Below are positions 17,728 to 26,017 of a DNA stretch of 64,000 nt, one piece after another. The translations under genes were made by a program, and so were the position numbers. Numbering within the stretch: the stretch's first letter is position 1; the number at the start of each line of letters is the position of its first letter. Source of the stretch: Adhaeribacter aquaticus DSM 16391 (lineage in GTDB: Bacteria; Bacteroidota; Bacteroidia; Cytophagales; Hymenobacteraceae); NCBI RefSeq assembly GCF_000473365.1, contig NZ_KI421517.1, forward strand, positions 248,001 through 312,000, read 5' to 3'. The notes below the pieces were generated by a model. It saw only the letters and a program-made list of their open reading frames with translations, was not told where the DNA came from and made no database searches.

Positions 17728-19530
17728 TCACATTTCAATACCCATAAGCTGCATTAATTTACTAGCGTTAAAGCTTTTACAAATTCCAGGATGCAGCTTA
17801 TAATCAAATATAATTTTATCTCCTTCAATAATACTGTTAAAGCTATAATTCTGAATAAAATCAGGATGTTCCTGTTCAAGAGCACCCAATTCCAAATCGT
17901 GCGTTGATACAAGTCCAGAAGCGTTTCGTTTGTGTAGTTGAAGTATTAAAGCTTTGGCACCGGCATGTCGGTCGCCGGAGTTAGTACCTTTTAATATTTC
18001 GTCCAGCAAGTAAAAAACCGGCGTATCGGTAATGGTTAAGTCCAGTAACATCCGCAACCGTTTTAATTCGGCATAAAAAGAAGAAGTACTTTCGGCTAAA
18101 TTATCTTCCGTGCGCATGGCAGTATATACCTGCATGGGATAAAACAGAAAATTGTCGGCACATACCACTGCCCCGGCCTGGGCTAAAACTAAATTGATAC
18201 CAACTGTTCTCAGGAAGGTACTTTTACCCGACATATTTGAACCCGTTATAATACCAGTATGACCTTTCCCAGCCATTCGAAAATTATTTTTAATCAGGTT
18301 AGAGCTAAAAATTAAGGGATGGCCTAACTGCTGGGCAACAAATTCGAAGGGAGTGGAGCTTATTTGGGGCACAGTAAAACTCGGATTAGCATATTTAAAA
18401 GCTGCTAAACTGGCCAAGGCTTCCGTTTCGGCTACTACTTCTAAAATGGCTTGCATATTACCCGATACCCTGGCTTTCCATTGATCTAAGCGCCACATCC
18501 AAAAGAAATCCCACATCAAAACTGTATTCAGTATCAAACTTACATACACATTCATACGGGCCGAAAGATATTCCACAATTTGGGTAAGGCTGTGAATATG
18601 CCTGGAAGCTGGTTGCCCATCTACCTGTAACTGTTGCTGTAGCTTTTGTATTTTAGCTGCTTTAGTCGGGTAGTTTTCTATATGTTTAAGAATGTCCCGA
18701 TAAGATTGTAATACCTCATACATACCACTGCTCTTTTCGTAATAAGTGTCGCGTTCAAGGCTATATTTATAACCCAACAGGTATTGACTTATCATTCCGG
18801 CTAGGGCTAAATAGGACCAGTTAGCGGTGAAAAGCAAGTATAAGCCGGCAATGGTTATTGGCGGCAGCACAAAAATTAAAGCTTTAAGCCAACCTTTATC
18901 TTTATAAAATGTAGGTTCATTCAACCAATCAAAAAACTGGAAGGGTTGAGTAACGGTATGTTTATAATGCAAGGCTTTAGCTTGTAGTTCCTGCCGCCAA
19001 TCTATTGCGGGAGCAAGGGTGGCTACAGCTTCTTGTCTGGAGCTTATTTCCTGAAAGGGAGCTGGTGCTTGCAACCAAGCCGCTAATTTATCTTGTCCAA
19101 TACCGGTAATAGCCCTGTTTAACAGTTGATATAAACTATGCCGGCCAAAAATATCTAAATCTGAGGTGTATAGGTGCTGGCTATTCTGGTATCTATTGCC
19201 GGGATCAAATACATGTAAATTTCCTTTTAGCCGCTCTACTTCTTCTTTATTGATATTGGTCAGAAAAGTATAATGCTTTTGTTGATATTGTAACTGGGTA
19301 TGATATTTTAAAGCTATAAGGAAAATAATATAAAAACAGATCAGCATACTGAAGCCTGCTAAGTTTTGACCTCTGTCAAAGAAAAAATAACAACCTCCTA
19401 CTCCTCCTAAAAATATAGCCAAGCGTAACCAGCCTATTGTTCTAGACTTTCTGGTATAACGAATTTGCTGTTGGGTGAATGCTGCAATTCTGCTTTCAAA
19501 TTTTAAAACTGGTGTTTCATCAGTAACCAT
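17728..19530 (-). CDS. Membrane-anchored MutS-like ATPase
   Basis: A 600-residue protein with a C-terminal MutS-type ABC ATPase domain: Walker A TGSNMSGKST (about residue 430), the helical Q/ST* region with RTEDNLAESTSSFYAEL, and Walker B FYLLDEILKGTNSGDR followed by STHDLEL. The N-terminal mismatch-recognition and connector domains of MutS are missing. Instead there are hydrophobic segments at about 33-50, 55-72, 215-255 and possibly 330-350. The lever/clamp-like helical region lies between them. It is therefore a MutS-family paralogue probably tied to the membrane, not the mismatch repair MutS. Its role is unknown; DNA binding is not assured. Confidence 0.82.
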   Translation of the reverse strand: MVTDETPVLKFESRIAAFTQQQIRYTRKSRTIGWLRLAIFLGGVGGCYFFFDRGQNLAGFSMLICFYIIFLIALKYHTQLQYQQKHYTFLTNINKEEVERLKGNLHVFDPGNRYQNSQHLYTSDLDIFGRHSLYQLLNRAITGIGQDKLAAWLQAPAPFQEISSRQEAVATLAPAIDWRQELQAKALHYKHTVTQPFQFFDWLNEPTFYKDKGWLKALIFVLPPITIAGLYLLFTANWSYLALAGMISQYLLGYKYSLERDTYYEKSSGMYEVLQSYRDILKHIENYPTKAAKIQKLQQQLQVDGQPASRHIHSLTQIVEYLSARMNVYVSLILNTVLMWDFFWMWRLDQWKARVSGNMQAILEVVAETEALASLAAFKYANPSFTVPQISSTPFEFVAQQLGHPLIFSSNLIKNNFRMAGKGHTGIITGSNMSGKSTFLRTVGINLVLAQAGAVVCADNFLFYPMQVYTAMRTEDNLAESTSSFYAELKRLRMLLDLTITDTPVFYLLDEILKGTNSGDRHAGAKALILQLHKRNASGLVSTHDLELGALEQEHPDFIQNYSFNSIIEGDKIIFDYKLHPGICKSFNASKLMQLMGIEM

Positions 19531-19752
19531 ATCTAATTATTGAGCTTTTATAGGCGAGTTAAAGGTACTAAATGTAGTTGTACCTGTAGTTATTTTAACT
19601 TTCTCCTTTTACAGTATAATTCAAAAATCTCTATCTCTTTTGGCTTATTGATTTTTGAATGTACACAACGGCAATAATACCTTTAGTTAATACACAATAT
19701 CAGGCACTACTAATGCACAGACAACATCAAACCTTCTAATATAAAAGTATTT

Positions 19753-20304
19753 ATGAATGCAACTTGGCGCCATTTTATAGAAAAGGATAATAAAATTGTT
19801 TTGTACCGAGGCGATACAACACAACTACAGGTAGATGCTATTGTTAATGCTGCTAATAGTTCGTTATTAGGTGGTGGTGGCGTAGATGGGGCAATTCATA
19901 GAGCAGGCGGATCAGAAATTTTAGAAGCTTGCAGGCATATCAGGAACACCAGAGGTGAGTGCCCAACCGGCAAAGCCGTTATTACAACGGCAGGCAAACT
20001 ACCAGCAAAATTGGTTAATCATACCGTAGGGCCTGTTTGGCAAGGAGGCCACAGCCATGAACCAGAGCTACTCGCTAACTGCTATAAAAATAGCCTTCAA
20101 TTAGCAATTCAGCACCAATGCAAATCAGTCGCTTTTCCCAATATTAGCACGGGTATTTATGGCTATCCTAAAGAGAAAGCAGCCACTGTTGCCATAAAAA
20201 CAGTTTCAGATTTTTTGAGTCTTCACCCGGAACTTAACTTTGTTTTATATGTAATTTTTGACAAAGATAATTTTGCTCTCTATAAGAAACTTTTAAACTA
20301 CTAA
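19753..20304 (+). CDS. Macro-domain ADP-ribose hydrolase (YmdB-like)
   Basis: A 183-residue single macro domain. It binds ADP-ribose and in its YmdB-type relatives deacetylates O-acetyl-ADP-ribose or removes mono-ADP-ribose from proteins. The catalytic region [23 protein letters not shown] is nearly complete (Asn32-Asn35 and Asp45), and the second loop [16 protein letters not shown] is present. It stands alone, divergent from the MutS-like gene. Its last two codons lie inside a 30-bp inverted repeat. Confidence 0.93.
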   Translation: MNATWRHFIEKDNKIVLYRGDTTQLQVDAIVNAANSSLLGGGGVDGAIHRAGGSEILEACRHIRNTRGECPTGKAVITTAGKLPAKLVNHTVGPVWQGGHSHEPELLANCYKNSLQLAIQHQCKSVAFPNISTGIYGYPKEKAATVAIKTVSDFLSLHPELNFVLYVIFDKDNFALYKKLLNY

Positions 20305-20360
20305 AGATCTAATAAAAAAGGCTCTGCAAATGCAGAGCCTTTTTTATTAGATCTTTAGTA
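20299..20360. terminator. 30-bp perfect inverted repeat, bidirectional terminator
   Basis: Arms 20299-20328 and 20331-20360 are perfect complements around two bases. The core aggctctgca is flanked by symmetric A and T tracts and an AGATCT on each side. It overlaps the stop codon of the macro-domain gene (20302-20304) and ends 7 bases before the stop codon of degP on the other strand. Confidence 0.92.
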
Positions 20361-20367
20361 AATACTA

Positions 20368-21873
20368 TTACCGACGACCAATCGGATAGTAAGCACGACG
20401 ACCATCCGGGTATATACCTTCCACTAAAACGCCCTCTTCTCCAGCATCTTTTAAAAGCTTTTCTACATCTTGCGGCTTAGTTACTTTCGTTTTGTCAATT
20501 CTGGTAATTATAAAACCATCTTCCATACCGGTATTCCGGAATTCACTGCTTTTAATGTTACTAATCTTAGCACCACCTTCCAGGTTAAGTTTATTTAACT
20601 CCTGCTTGGTAAGTGGTTCAAAACGAGCACCCGAAAAAGTTACTGCTTTTGCTTCTACATGTTTTACTACATTGGTATCGCCCATGCGGTTACGTAAAGT
20701 AGCTGTTACAGTCTTCGGTTCATTATCGCGTAATACAGTAACTTTAATTTTGTCACCTGGCCGGTAACGAGCTACCTGCTCTTGTAACTGAGCAGATGTA
20801 TTTACAGGATTATTGTTAATATGGGTAATAACATCGCCTTGTTCTATACCAGCAGCTTTAGCGGCACTGTTTTCAGTAGTAGAAACCACATAAACCCCAT
20901 TCAGCGTTTTTATTTTCTTTTCTTTTGCTAATTCAGCATTTACTTCCTGCATTCTAACACCCAGAAGGGCACGTTGTACTTCTCCATATTTCAGAAGATC
21001 ATCAACTACTTTGCTTACAATAGAGGACGGAACAGCAAATGAATAACCTTCAAATGAACCGCGACGGCTGGCAATTGCTGTATTGATACCAATCAGATCA
21101 CCATTTAAGTTAACCAGCGCTCCTCCACTGTTACCAGGGTTAACGGCAGCATCAGTCTGTAAAAATGATTCTATACCGGTATTCTGATTTTTCTCGTCGG
21201 TAGCCTGAATAATACCTACACTACGACCTTTGGCACTTATAATACCAGCTGTTACAGTAGAATTTAGGTTAAACGGATTACCTACTGCTAATACCCACTC
21301 CCCTACTTTTACATTATCAGAATTACCATAACGCACAGTAGTTAAATTATCAGCCTTTACTTTTAATACAGCAATATCTGTGCTTGGATCGGTACCAACC
21401 AAAGTGGCCTCTAACCTGCGTTTATCATCCAGCACAACTTCAATTTTATCTGCTTTATCAATAACGTGGTTATTGGTTACAATATAACCATTAGAAGAAA
21501 TAATTACGCCCGAACCAGAGCCCATAGAAGGCCCTTGCCGCTGATGAAAATTCCCCAAGTCTTCTCCAAAGAAATCCCGTAAGAATGGATCCATTAACTC
21601 GCCCCGACCAGAACGGGAAGCTTGCCTGCCGTACTCTGTCATAACGTGCACTACCGCAGGAGTTACTTTTTCAGCAGCCACAATAAAATTAAGACCTTCC
21701 GGTACCTTTACATCACTATTATGCAGTAAACTGGAGTAACGGACATCCTTATTCTGCAATTGAACCTCCTGCGACTGGTTGTTATCATCTAAAAGTTTAT
21801 AACCCCCAATGGCCATGCCTCCACCCATCATGGCAGAAAGCACCAGGCCCAACATAAATTGTCTTGCTTTCAT
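20368..21873 (-). CDS. DegP/HtrA-family periplasmic serine protease
   Basis: A 501-residue Do-type protease that degrades or refolds damaged envelope proteins. It has an N-terminal membrane anchor or signal (about 6-26), then a trypsin-like domain with catalytic triad His136 (TNNHVID), Asp166 (STDIAVLKV) and Ser249 (GNSGGALVN). Two PDZ domains follow (about 300-395 and 405-490; visible ALLGVRMQEVNAEL and GIEQGDVITHINN). Length fits DegP/DegQ. The gene lies next to Hsp20 with a terminator in between, so they are neighbouring stress genes on separate transcripts. Confidence 0.95.
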   Translation of the reverse strand: MKARQFMLGLVLSAMMGGGMAIGGYKLLDDNNQSQEVQLQNKDVRYSSLLHNSDVKVPEGLNFIVAAEKVTPAVVHVMTEYGRQASRSGRGELMDPFLRDFFGEDLGNFHQRQGPSMGSGSGVIISSNGYIVTNNHVIDKADKIEVVLDDKRRLEATLVGTDPSTDIAVLKVKADNLTTVRYGNSDNVKVGEWVLAVGNPFNLNSTVTAGIISAKGRSVGIIQATDEKNQNTGIESFLQTDAAVNPGNSGGALVNLNGDLIGINTAIASRRGSFEGYSFAVPSSIVSKVVDDLLKYGEVQRALLGVRMQEVNAELAKEKKIKTLNGVYVVSTTENSAAKAAGIEQGDVITHINNNPVNTSAQLQEQVARYRPGDKIKVTVLRDNEPKTVTATLRNRMGDTNVVKHVEAKAVTFSGARFEPLTKQELNKLNLEGGAKISNIKSSEFRNTGMEDGFIITRIDKTKVTKPQDVEKLLKDAGEEGVLVEGIYPDGRRAYYPIGRR

Positions 21874-22006
21874 CTGTTACTAAATATTATTTAATTTAAA
21901 AATCCTTGATGTCTGGTTATGTAATATTTCCAAGCCCAATTATAACGGCAATATATAGCAAATATTATATTAAACAGAGGTATATCTTTTGAACGAAAAA
22001 TAAACA

Positions 22007-22032
22007 AAAAAGACGCCAATTTGCGTCTTTTT
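22007..22032 (-). terminator. hsp20 terminator
   Basis: On the minus strand aaaaagacgc-aaattg-gcgtcttttt ends in a T run. It is 20-50 bases past the hsp20 stop and upstream of degP. Confidence 0.85.
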
Positions 22033-22053
22033 CAGTTAATATATTTTTTATTT

Positions 22054-22494
22054 TTACTTTACTTCAATCTGGCGTTTTGCCACTTTCTTTTCGTCTTTTG
22101 GAATAACTACTGTTAAGATGCCATCCTCAAAACGCGCCTCTATACCAGCTTCTTGAATATTCTCGGGTAAATTAAATGCTCTTTTGAAGCTGCCATAGTT
22201 GGTTTCCACGAAATGATACTTTTTATCTTTTGTATCGGTATCAAATTTACGTTCGCCGGAAATGGTTAATCTGCCTTCTTCAAACTCTAAATGAACGTTT
22301 TCTTTTTTAACTCCTGGTAGTGCTACTTGTAATTGAAATTCTTTTTCAGTCTCGATAGAATCTACTTGCGGATAAAATTTTGTTAAGTTTCTTCTATGAG
22401 TAGATAAACCTTCGTTAAAAAATTTATCAATTACGCTACCATATGTTTCAGGTAATCTATCTACTAAATTTGAATTTAATTTTACCAGTGTCAT
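22054..22494 (-). CDS. Hsp20/alpha-crystallin small heat-shock protein
   Basis: A 146-residue small heat-shock chaperone that holds unfolding proteins without ATP. The alpha-crystallin domain runs from about residue 40 (YPQVDSIETEKEFQLQVALPGVKKENVHLEF) to 135. The family motif near the end is ARFEDGILTVVIPK, and the C-terminal tail RQIEVK is short. The start codon is preceded by a strong Shine-Dalgarno sequence, unlike most genes here. Confidence 0.95.
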   Translation of the reverse strand: MTLVKLNSNLVDRLPETYGSVIDKFFNEGLSTHRRNLTKFYPQVDSIETEKEFQLQVALPGVKKENVHLEFEEGRLTISGERKFDTDTKDKKYHFVETNYGSFKRAFNLPENIQEAGIEARFEDGILTVVIPKDEKKVAKRQIEVK

Positions 22495-22501
22495 AGCTTT
22501 T

Positions 22502-22509
22502 ATCTCCTT
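22502..22509 (-). promoter_or_regulatory. Strong Shine-Dalgarno before hsp20
   Basis: Minus-strand aaggagat, about 9 bases before ATG 22494. It is a near-perfect anti-16S match in a genome region where such sites are otherwise scarce. Confidence 0.7.
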
Positions 22510-22641
22510 ATTATTTGAATTCTGATATTTACATAGACACTATAGTAAATTTTATACCAATCAGAAAAAAACATCAATTTAGGACATTATGTCTTAAGCT
22601 AATGTTTTTAAGGGTAAAAAACAAGACTATTAGTCATACAC

Positions 22642-23466
22642 TTACCTGTTTCTAGGGAATGGTGTCCCTCCTTCAAATATGGTATACCGGATATCCAATC
22701 CCCAAATAGGTCTTATTTGGTTATGCCTACCTCCTGCTCTTATTAAATTCCCAACTTTATCATAAGCAGGCTCTACCAAAAAGTAATCAGATTGTTTAAT
22801 GAAATGCGGCATAATTCCCAGCCGTTGATTTACCACATATTGTAGTTCCAGCCGCAACCTGGTCCGGTCCACCTCTCTTTCTACATCTGGATCAGCAGGA
22901 CTTTGTTTATAATCGTAATTAAAGAATAACTCATAAGCAATGCGGGGCCTTAACTTTATCTTACCCAGATTTATATCCCGGTCCACATCAGCTCTAATTC
23001 GGGAACGGCCAAAAGTTTCTGCTCCCCAACGCACCACATGTTCATAGGCGGCCCTTTGAGTAAACCGAAACTTTCCGATAGAACCAATATGCCGACCATA
23101 TATTTCATTAAATAAAATTCTACGGGTTCGTTCAATGGCATATGATTCAGAAACCCCTAAACCCCAATGCCCCCTAAAAACATACTCATAGCCTCCCCTT
23201 ATCTGAAATCTTTCTAAGTATTGTAATGGACCATTTTCGCGGGCATGATTAAAGGCGTCATCGAAGTTATGTCGGTTTTGATTTCTGAAAAAGAAGAAGC
23301 TGGTGCTTTTTAAAACATATTCAACCTGTACTTCCGGCCAAAAAGCACCGCTCCGGTAGGTTTTACTTTGTCCAAAACTTGGCTGATGAAATAAAAATAA
23401 GAAAAGTCCTGTCACCCCCAACAGGACTTTTCGGAGTTGCCGGTAGCAATATGTTTTCAAGTTCAA
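22642..23466 (-). CDS. DUF2490-family outer-membrane protein
   Basis: A 274-residue protein with a signal peptide (KVLLGVTGLFLFLFHQPSFGQ) and the DUF2490 barrel pattern: GAFWPEVQVEYVLKSTSFFFF near the start, repeated Arg- and Tyr-rich strands (FQIRGGYEYVFRGHWGLGVS; RIAYELFFNY; LRLELQYVVNQRLGIMP) and a final IRYTIFEGGTPF. DUF2490 proteins are of unknown function and likely outer-membrane barrels. A terminator-like hairpin overlaps the signal-peptide codons, suggesting attenuation of read-through from the upstream amidohydrolase gene. Confidence 0.8.
   Translation of the reverse strand: MNLKTYCYRQLRKVLLGVTGLFLFLFHQPSFGQSKTYRSGAFWPEVQVEYVLKSTSFFFFRNQNRHNFDDAFNHARENGPLQYLERFQIRGGYEYVFRGHWGLGVSESYAIERTRRILFNEIYGRHIGSIGKFRFTQRAAYEHVVRWGAETFGRSRIRADVDRDINLGKIKLRPRIAYELFFNYDYKQSPADPDVEREVDRTRLRLELQYVVNQRLGIMPHFIKQSDYFLVEPAYDKVGNLIRAGGRHNQIRPIWGLDIRYTIFEGGTPFPRNR
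23401..23432 (-). terminator. Terminator-like hairpin inside the DUF2490 coding start
   Basis: Perfect 12-bp stem (gaaaagtcctgt paired with acaggacttttc, 8-base loop). On the minus strand it is followed by ttatttttattt. It starts about 34 bases into the DUF2490 gene, 80 bases past the M20 stop. Confidence 0.65.
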
Positions 23467-23513
23467 AAAATAGAATTGTACTAAGATAGAAGCTCTACTT
23501 GTAATCTTTGATT

Positions 23514-24704
23514 TTAGTTACTAAGCTCCTGAATAGTAAGCCAAGCCATTAACCCGATGCCTGTTTCCAAAGCATTCTCATCGATATCAAAAGTTGGGGT
23601 ATGTACCGAGGATGTAATACCTCTTTCGTCGTTACGAGTACCTAAACGGTAAAAGCAAGCATCTACTTGTTGGGTGTAATAAGAAAAATCTTCCGCCGCC
23701 ATCCAAATATCCAGGTCTATAACATTTTCTTTACCTAAAAAATCTACCGCAGCGGTATGCATTCTTTCAGTAAGGGCTGGCTCGTTTTGTAAAAAAGGAT
23801 ACCCTTTGGCAATATGAAAATCACAGCTCCCACCCATGGCCTCTGCCATTTGTTCTGCCATTTTTTTCATTTTAATGTGAGCTTGGGCTCGCCAAGGCTC
23901 ATTCATGGTTCGGAAAGTGCCCTCCATTTTAACTTCATTTGGTATAATGTTGGTAGCGCCATTGGCTATAACTTTTCCAAAAGATAAAACAGTTGGTACT
24001 TTAGGACTGGCATGGCGACTCACTATTTGCTGAAGAGCAACAATAATATGAGCGGCAATCACAACTGGGTCCACGTTCATTTCGGGCATAGCCCCATGGC
24101 CACCTTTTCCTGTTACTGTTACATATATCTCATCAGCGCTGGCCATATACATCCCAGACCGTACGCCTATTTTACCAGCAGGCAGCATCGGGAACACATG
24201 TTGGCCAAAAATGGCAGCAGGCTCAGGATTCTGTAAAACACCTTCTTTAATCATAATAGAGGCACCACCCGGAAGCAATTCTTCTCCCGGTTGAAAGATA
24301 AGTTTCACCGATCCTTCAAACTGATCACGAAGTTTATTTAAAATTCGGGCCGTTCCTAATAAAGAAGATGTATGCACATCGTGTCCACAGGCATGCATTA
24401 CGCCTTTGTTTTGTGATTTATAAGGTACGTTATTCTGCTCTTCTATAGGCAAAGCATCCATGTCGGCACGTAAAGCAATGGTTTTCTTTCCCGGATTTTT
24501 ACCTTCTATCAAAACAACCACGCCGGTTTCTGCCATACTTACCGGGTTTAACCCTAGTTCCTGTAGCTTTTCTTTAACAAAATTAGCAGTATTATATTCT
24601 TTAAACGAAAGCTCCGGATTAGCGTGCAAATGTCTTCGGATAGTAACGGTATCGGAAACAAATTCAGTTGCCAGGTTTTTGATTGCCTGTTTAAGATCGG
24701 CCAT
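23514..24704 (-). CDS. M20-family amidohydrolase (N-acyl-amino-acid type)
   Basis: A 396-residue metallohydrolase of the M20D/ama-hipO-like group, which removes acyl groups from amino acids or related amides. Metal-binding motifs are visible: HACGHDVHT (Cys and His), PGEELLPGG (Glu pair), the dimerisation domain GKGGHGAMPEMNVDP and the C-terminal VHTPTFDIDE. Length is normal and there is no signal peptide, so it is likely cytoplasmic. The true substrate is unknown; neighbours do not help. Confidence 0.93.
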   Translation of the reverse strand: MADLKQAIKNLATEFVSDTVTIRRHLHANPELSFKEYNTANFVKEKLQELGLNPVSMAETGVVVLIEGKNPGKKTIALRADMDALPIEEQNNVPYKSQNKGVMHACGHDVHTSSLLGTARILNKLRDQFEGSVKLIFQPGEELLPGGASIMIKEGVLQNPEPAAIFGQHVFPMLPAGKIGVRSGMYMASADEIYVTVTGKGGHGAMPEMNVDPVVIAAHIIVALQQIVSRHASPKVPTVLSFGKVIANGATNIIPNEVKMEGTFRTMNEPWRAQAHIKMKKMAEQMAEAMGGSCDFHIAKGYPFLQNEPALTERMHTAAVDFLGKENVIDLDIWMAAEDFSYYTQQVDACFYRLGTRNDERGITSSVHTPTFDIDENALETGIGLMAWLTIQELSN

Positions 24705-24786
24705 AATAGTGTTTACTCTAAAAATAAAAATAGCAAATAAGTTTGCCTGGAATTTTGAACTTATGTATACAGATTAGTTTGAAACA

Positions 24787-25338
24787 TTACTTCACGTTTA
24801 TCTGATCTGCTACAATCATAGCATTAGGAGTAATGTTCTTTATTTGTAATAGCGCCTGTTGGGCTTCTACTCTGGTAAAGTAATCGCCAATTTTTAAGCG
24901 GAAAGTTGGCTGTTTATATTGTAAGTAATCCCGTTCCTCCGGCATACGGGCAATAATGGCTTTTCGCATATCCATAGCTGCTTTACGTTCGGTGCCGGAA
25001 TAAGCTAATATGCGATAACCCTGCGCATACCTGATGGATTTATTCATGCTAGCCACCGTATCTAGGAGTACAGCTACCTTATCATTGATATGACGGGTAG
25101 GCGTTATACTACTAGCACTTGTCGTATTAGTTGGTGCATTTGAAGAGGCACCCCTTGAGGCAGGCAAATTGAATTTAGGCCGGTATATACTTAAATCTTC
25201 TGATTTAGGAGATTTTGCTGTTCCGCCTGATTTGCTGTCATCGCTTCTGGATGCAGTAGGCGTACCAGAGCTGGCACAAGCCGAAATCAGCAAAAAAATA
25301 CCGAGAATGTATAAAAGGCTAGTATAACTCTTTTTCAT
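24787..25338 (-). CDS. SPOR-domain lipoprotein
   Basis: A 183-residue lipoprotein with Cys21 in the lipobox (LISAC), a Ser/Thr-rich low-complexity linker (residues 22-80) and a C-terminal SPOR-like domain (RILAYSGTERKAAMDMRKAI, FRLKIGDYFTRVEAQQALLQI). SPOR domains bind peptidoglycan lacking side chains, often at the division site. Its start overlaps the deoC end by 20 bases. Confidence 0.8.
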   Translation of the reverse strand: MKKSYTSLLYILGIFLLISACASSGTPTASRSDDSKSGGTAKSPKSEDLSIYRPKFNLPASRGASSNAPTNTTSASSITPTRHINDKVAVLLDTVASMNKSIRYAQGYRILAYSGTERKAAMDMRKAIIARMPEERDYLQYKQPTFRLKIGDYFTRVEAQQALLQIKNITPNAMIVADQINVK

Positions 25339-26017
25339 GTTTAAGAATTTTAATTCCGGAAGAAGTTCCGATTCTGTCTGCTCCTGCAGCTATCAGTTGC
25401 TGGGCAAAACCATAATCTTTTATACCTCCTGAGGCTTTTATCCGAATAGTAGCCGGCAAATTAGCCCGCATAAGTTGGATATCTTCTAAGGAAGCACCCC
25501 GGCTGGAAAAGCCGGTAGAAGTCTTCACATAATCCACTTCTGCTTCGGTACAAAGCTGGCAAGCCGTTATTATTTCTTCCTCAGATAAAAGAGCTGTTTC
25601 AATTATTACTTTTAGAATACCATTTTTGAAATGGCAAAGCGTTGCCAGTTCACCCAGTTCATTTTCAACTTCTTTGTATTGTCCGGATTTAAAAGCGGCT
25701 ATATTCATTACGGCATCAATTTCAGAAGCACCAATACTTAAGGCCTTATGCGCTTCAAAAAATTTCACATCAGCCGTTTGATAACCTAACGGAAAACCAA
25801 TAACGGTAGCAACTTTTACTTTTTCCTGATCTAATAAACCAGCTGCTTGCTTTATATAACAAGGTGGCACGCAAACCGCTGCAAACTGATATTTATCAGC
25901 CTCCTTACATAAAGCAACGATCATACGCTCGTCTGCATCAGGGCGCAGGAGCGTATGATCGATATATTTTGCTATGCTATTTACCGGTAAGTCAGAGCTA
26001 GTCTTCAATAATGACAC
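25319..26017 (-). CDS. deoC: Deoxyribose-phosphate aldolase
   Basis: DeoC splits 2-deoxyribose-5-phosphate into glyceraldehyde-3-phosphate and acetaldehyde. The 232-residue protein has [10 protein letters not shown] near the start, the Asp-bearing [15 protein letters not shown] (Asp101), the Schiff-base Lys165 ([10 protein letters not shown]) and the second Lys in RIKASGGI. It overlaps the 3' end of secA and the start of the SPOR gene by 20 bases each, so it is translationally coupled. No other nucleoside catabolism gene is near. Confidence 0.95.
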   Translation of the reverse strand: MSLLKTSSDLPVNSIAKYIDHTLLRPDADERMIVALCKEADKYQFAAVCVPPCYIKQAAGLLDQEKVKVATVIGFPLGYQTADVKFFEAHKALSIGASEIDAVMNIAAFKSGQYKEVENELGELATLCHFKNGILKVIIETALLSEEEIITACQLCTEAEVDYVKTSTGFSSRGASLEDIQLMRANLPATIRIKASGGIKDYGFAQQLIAAGADRIGTSSGIKILKHEKELY

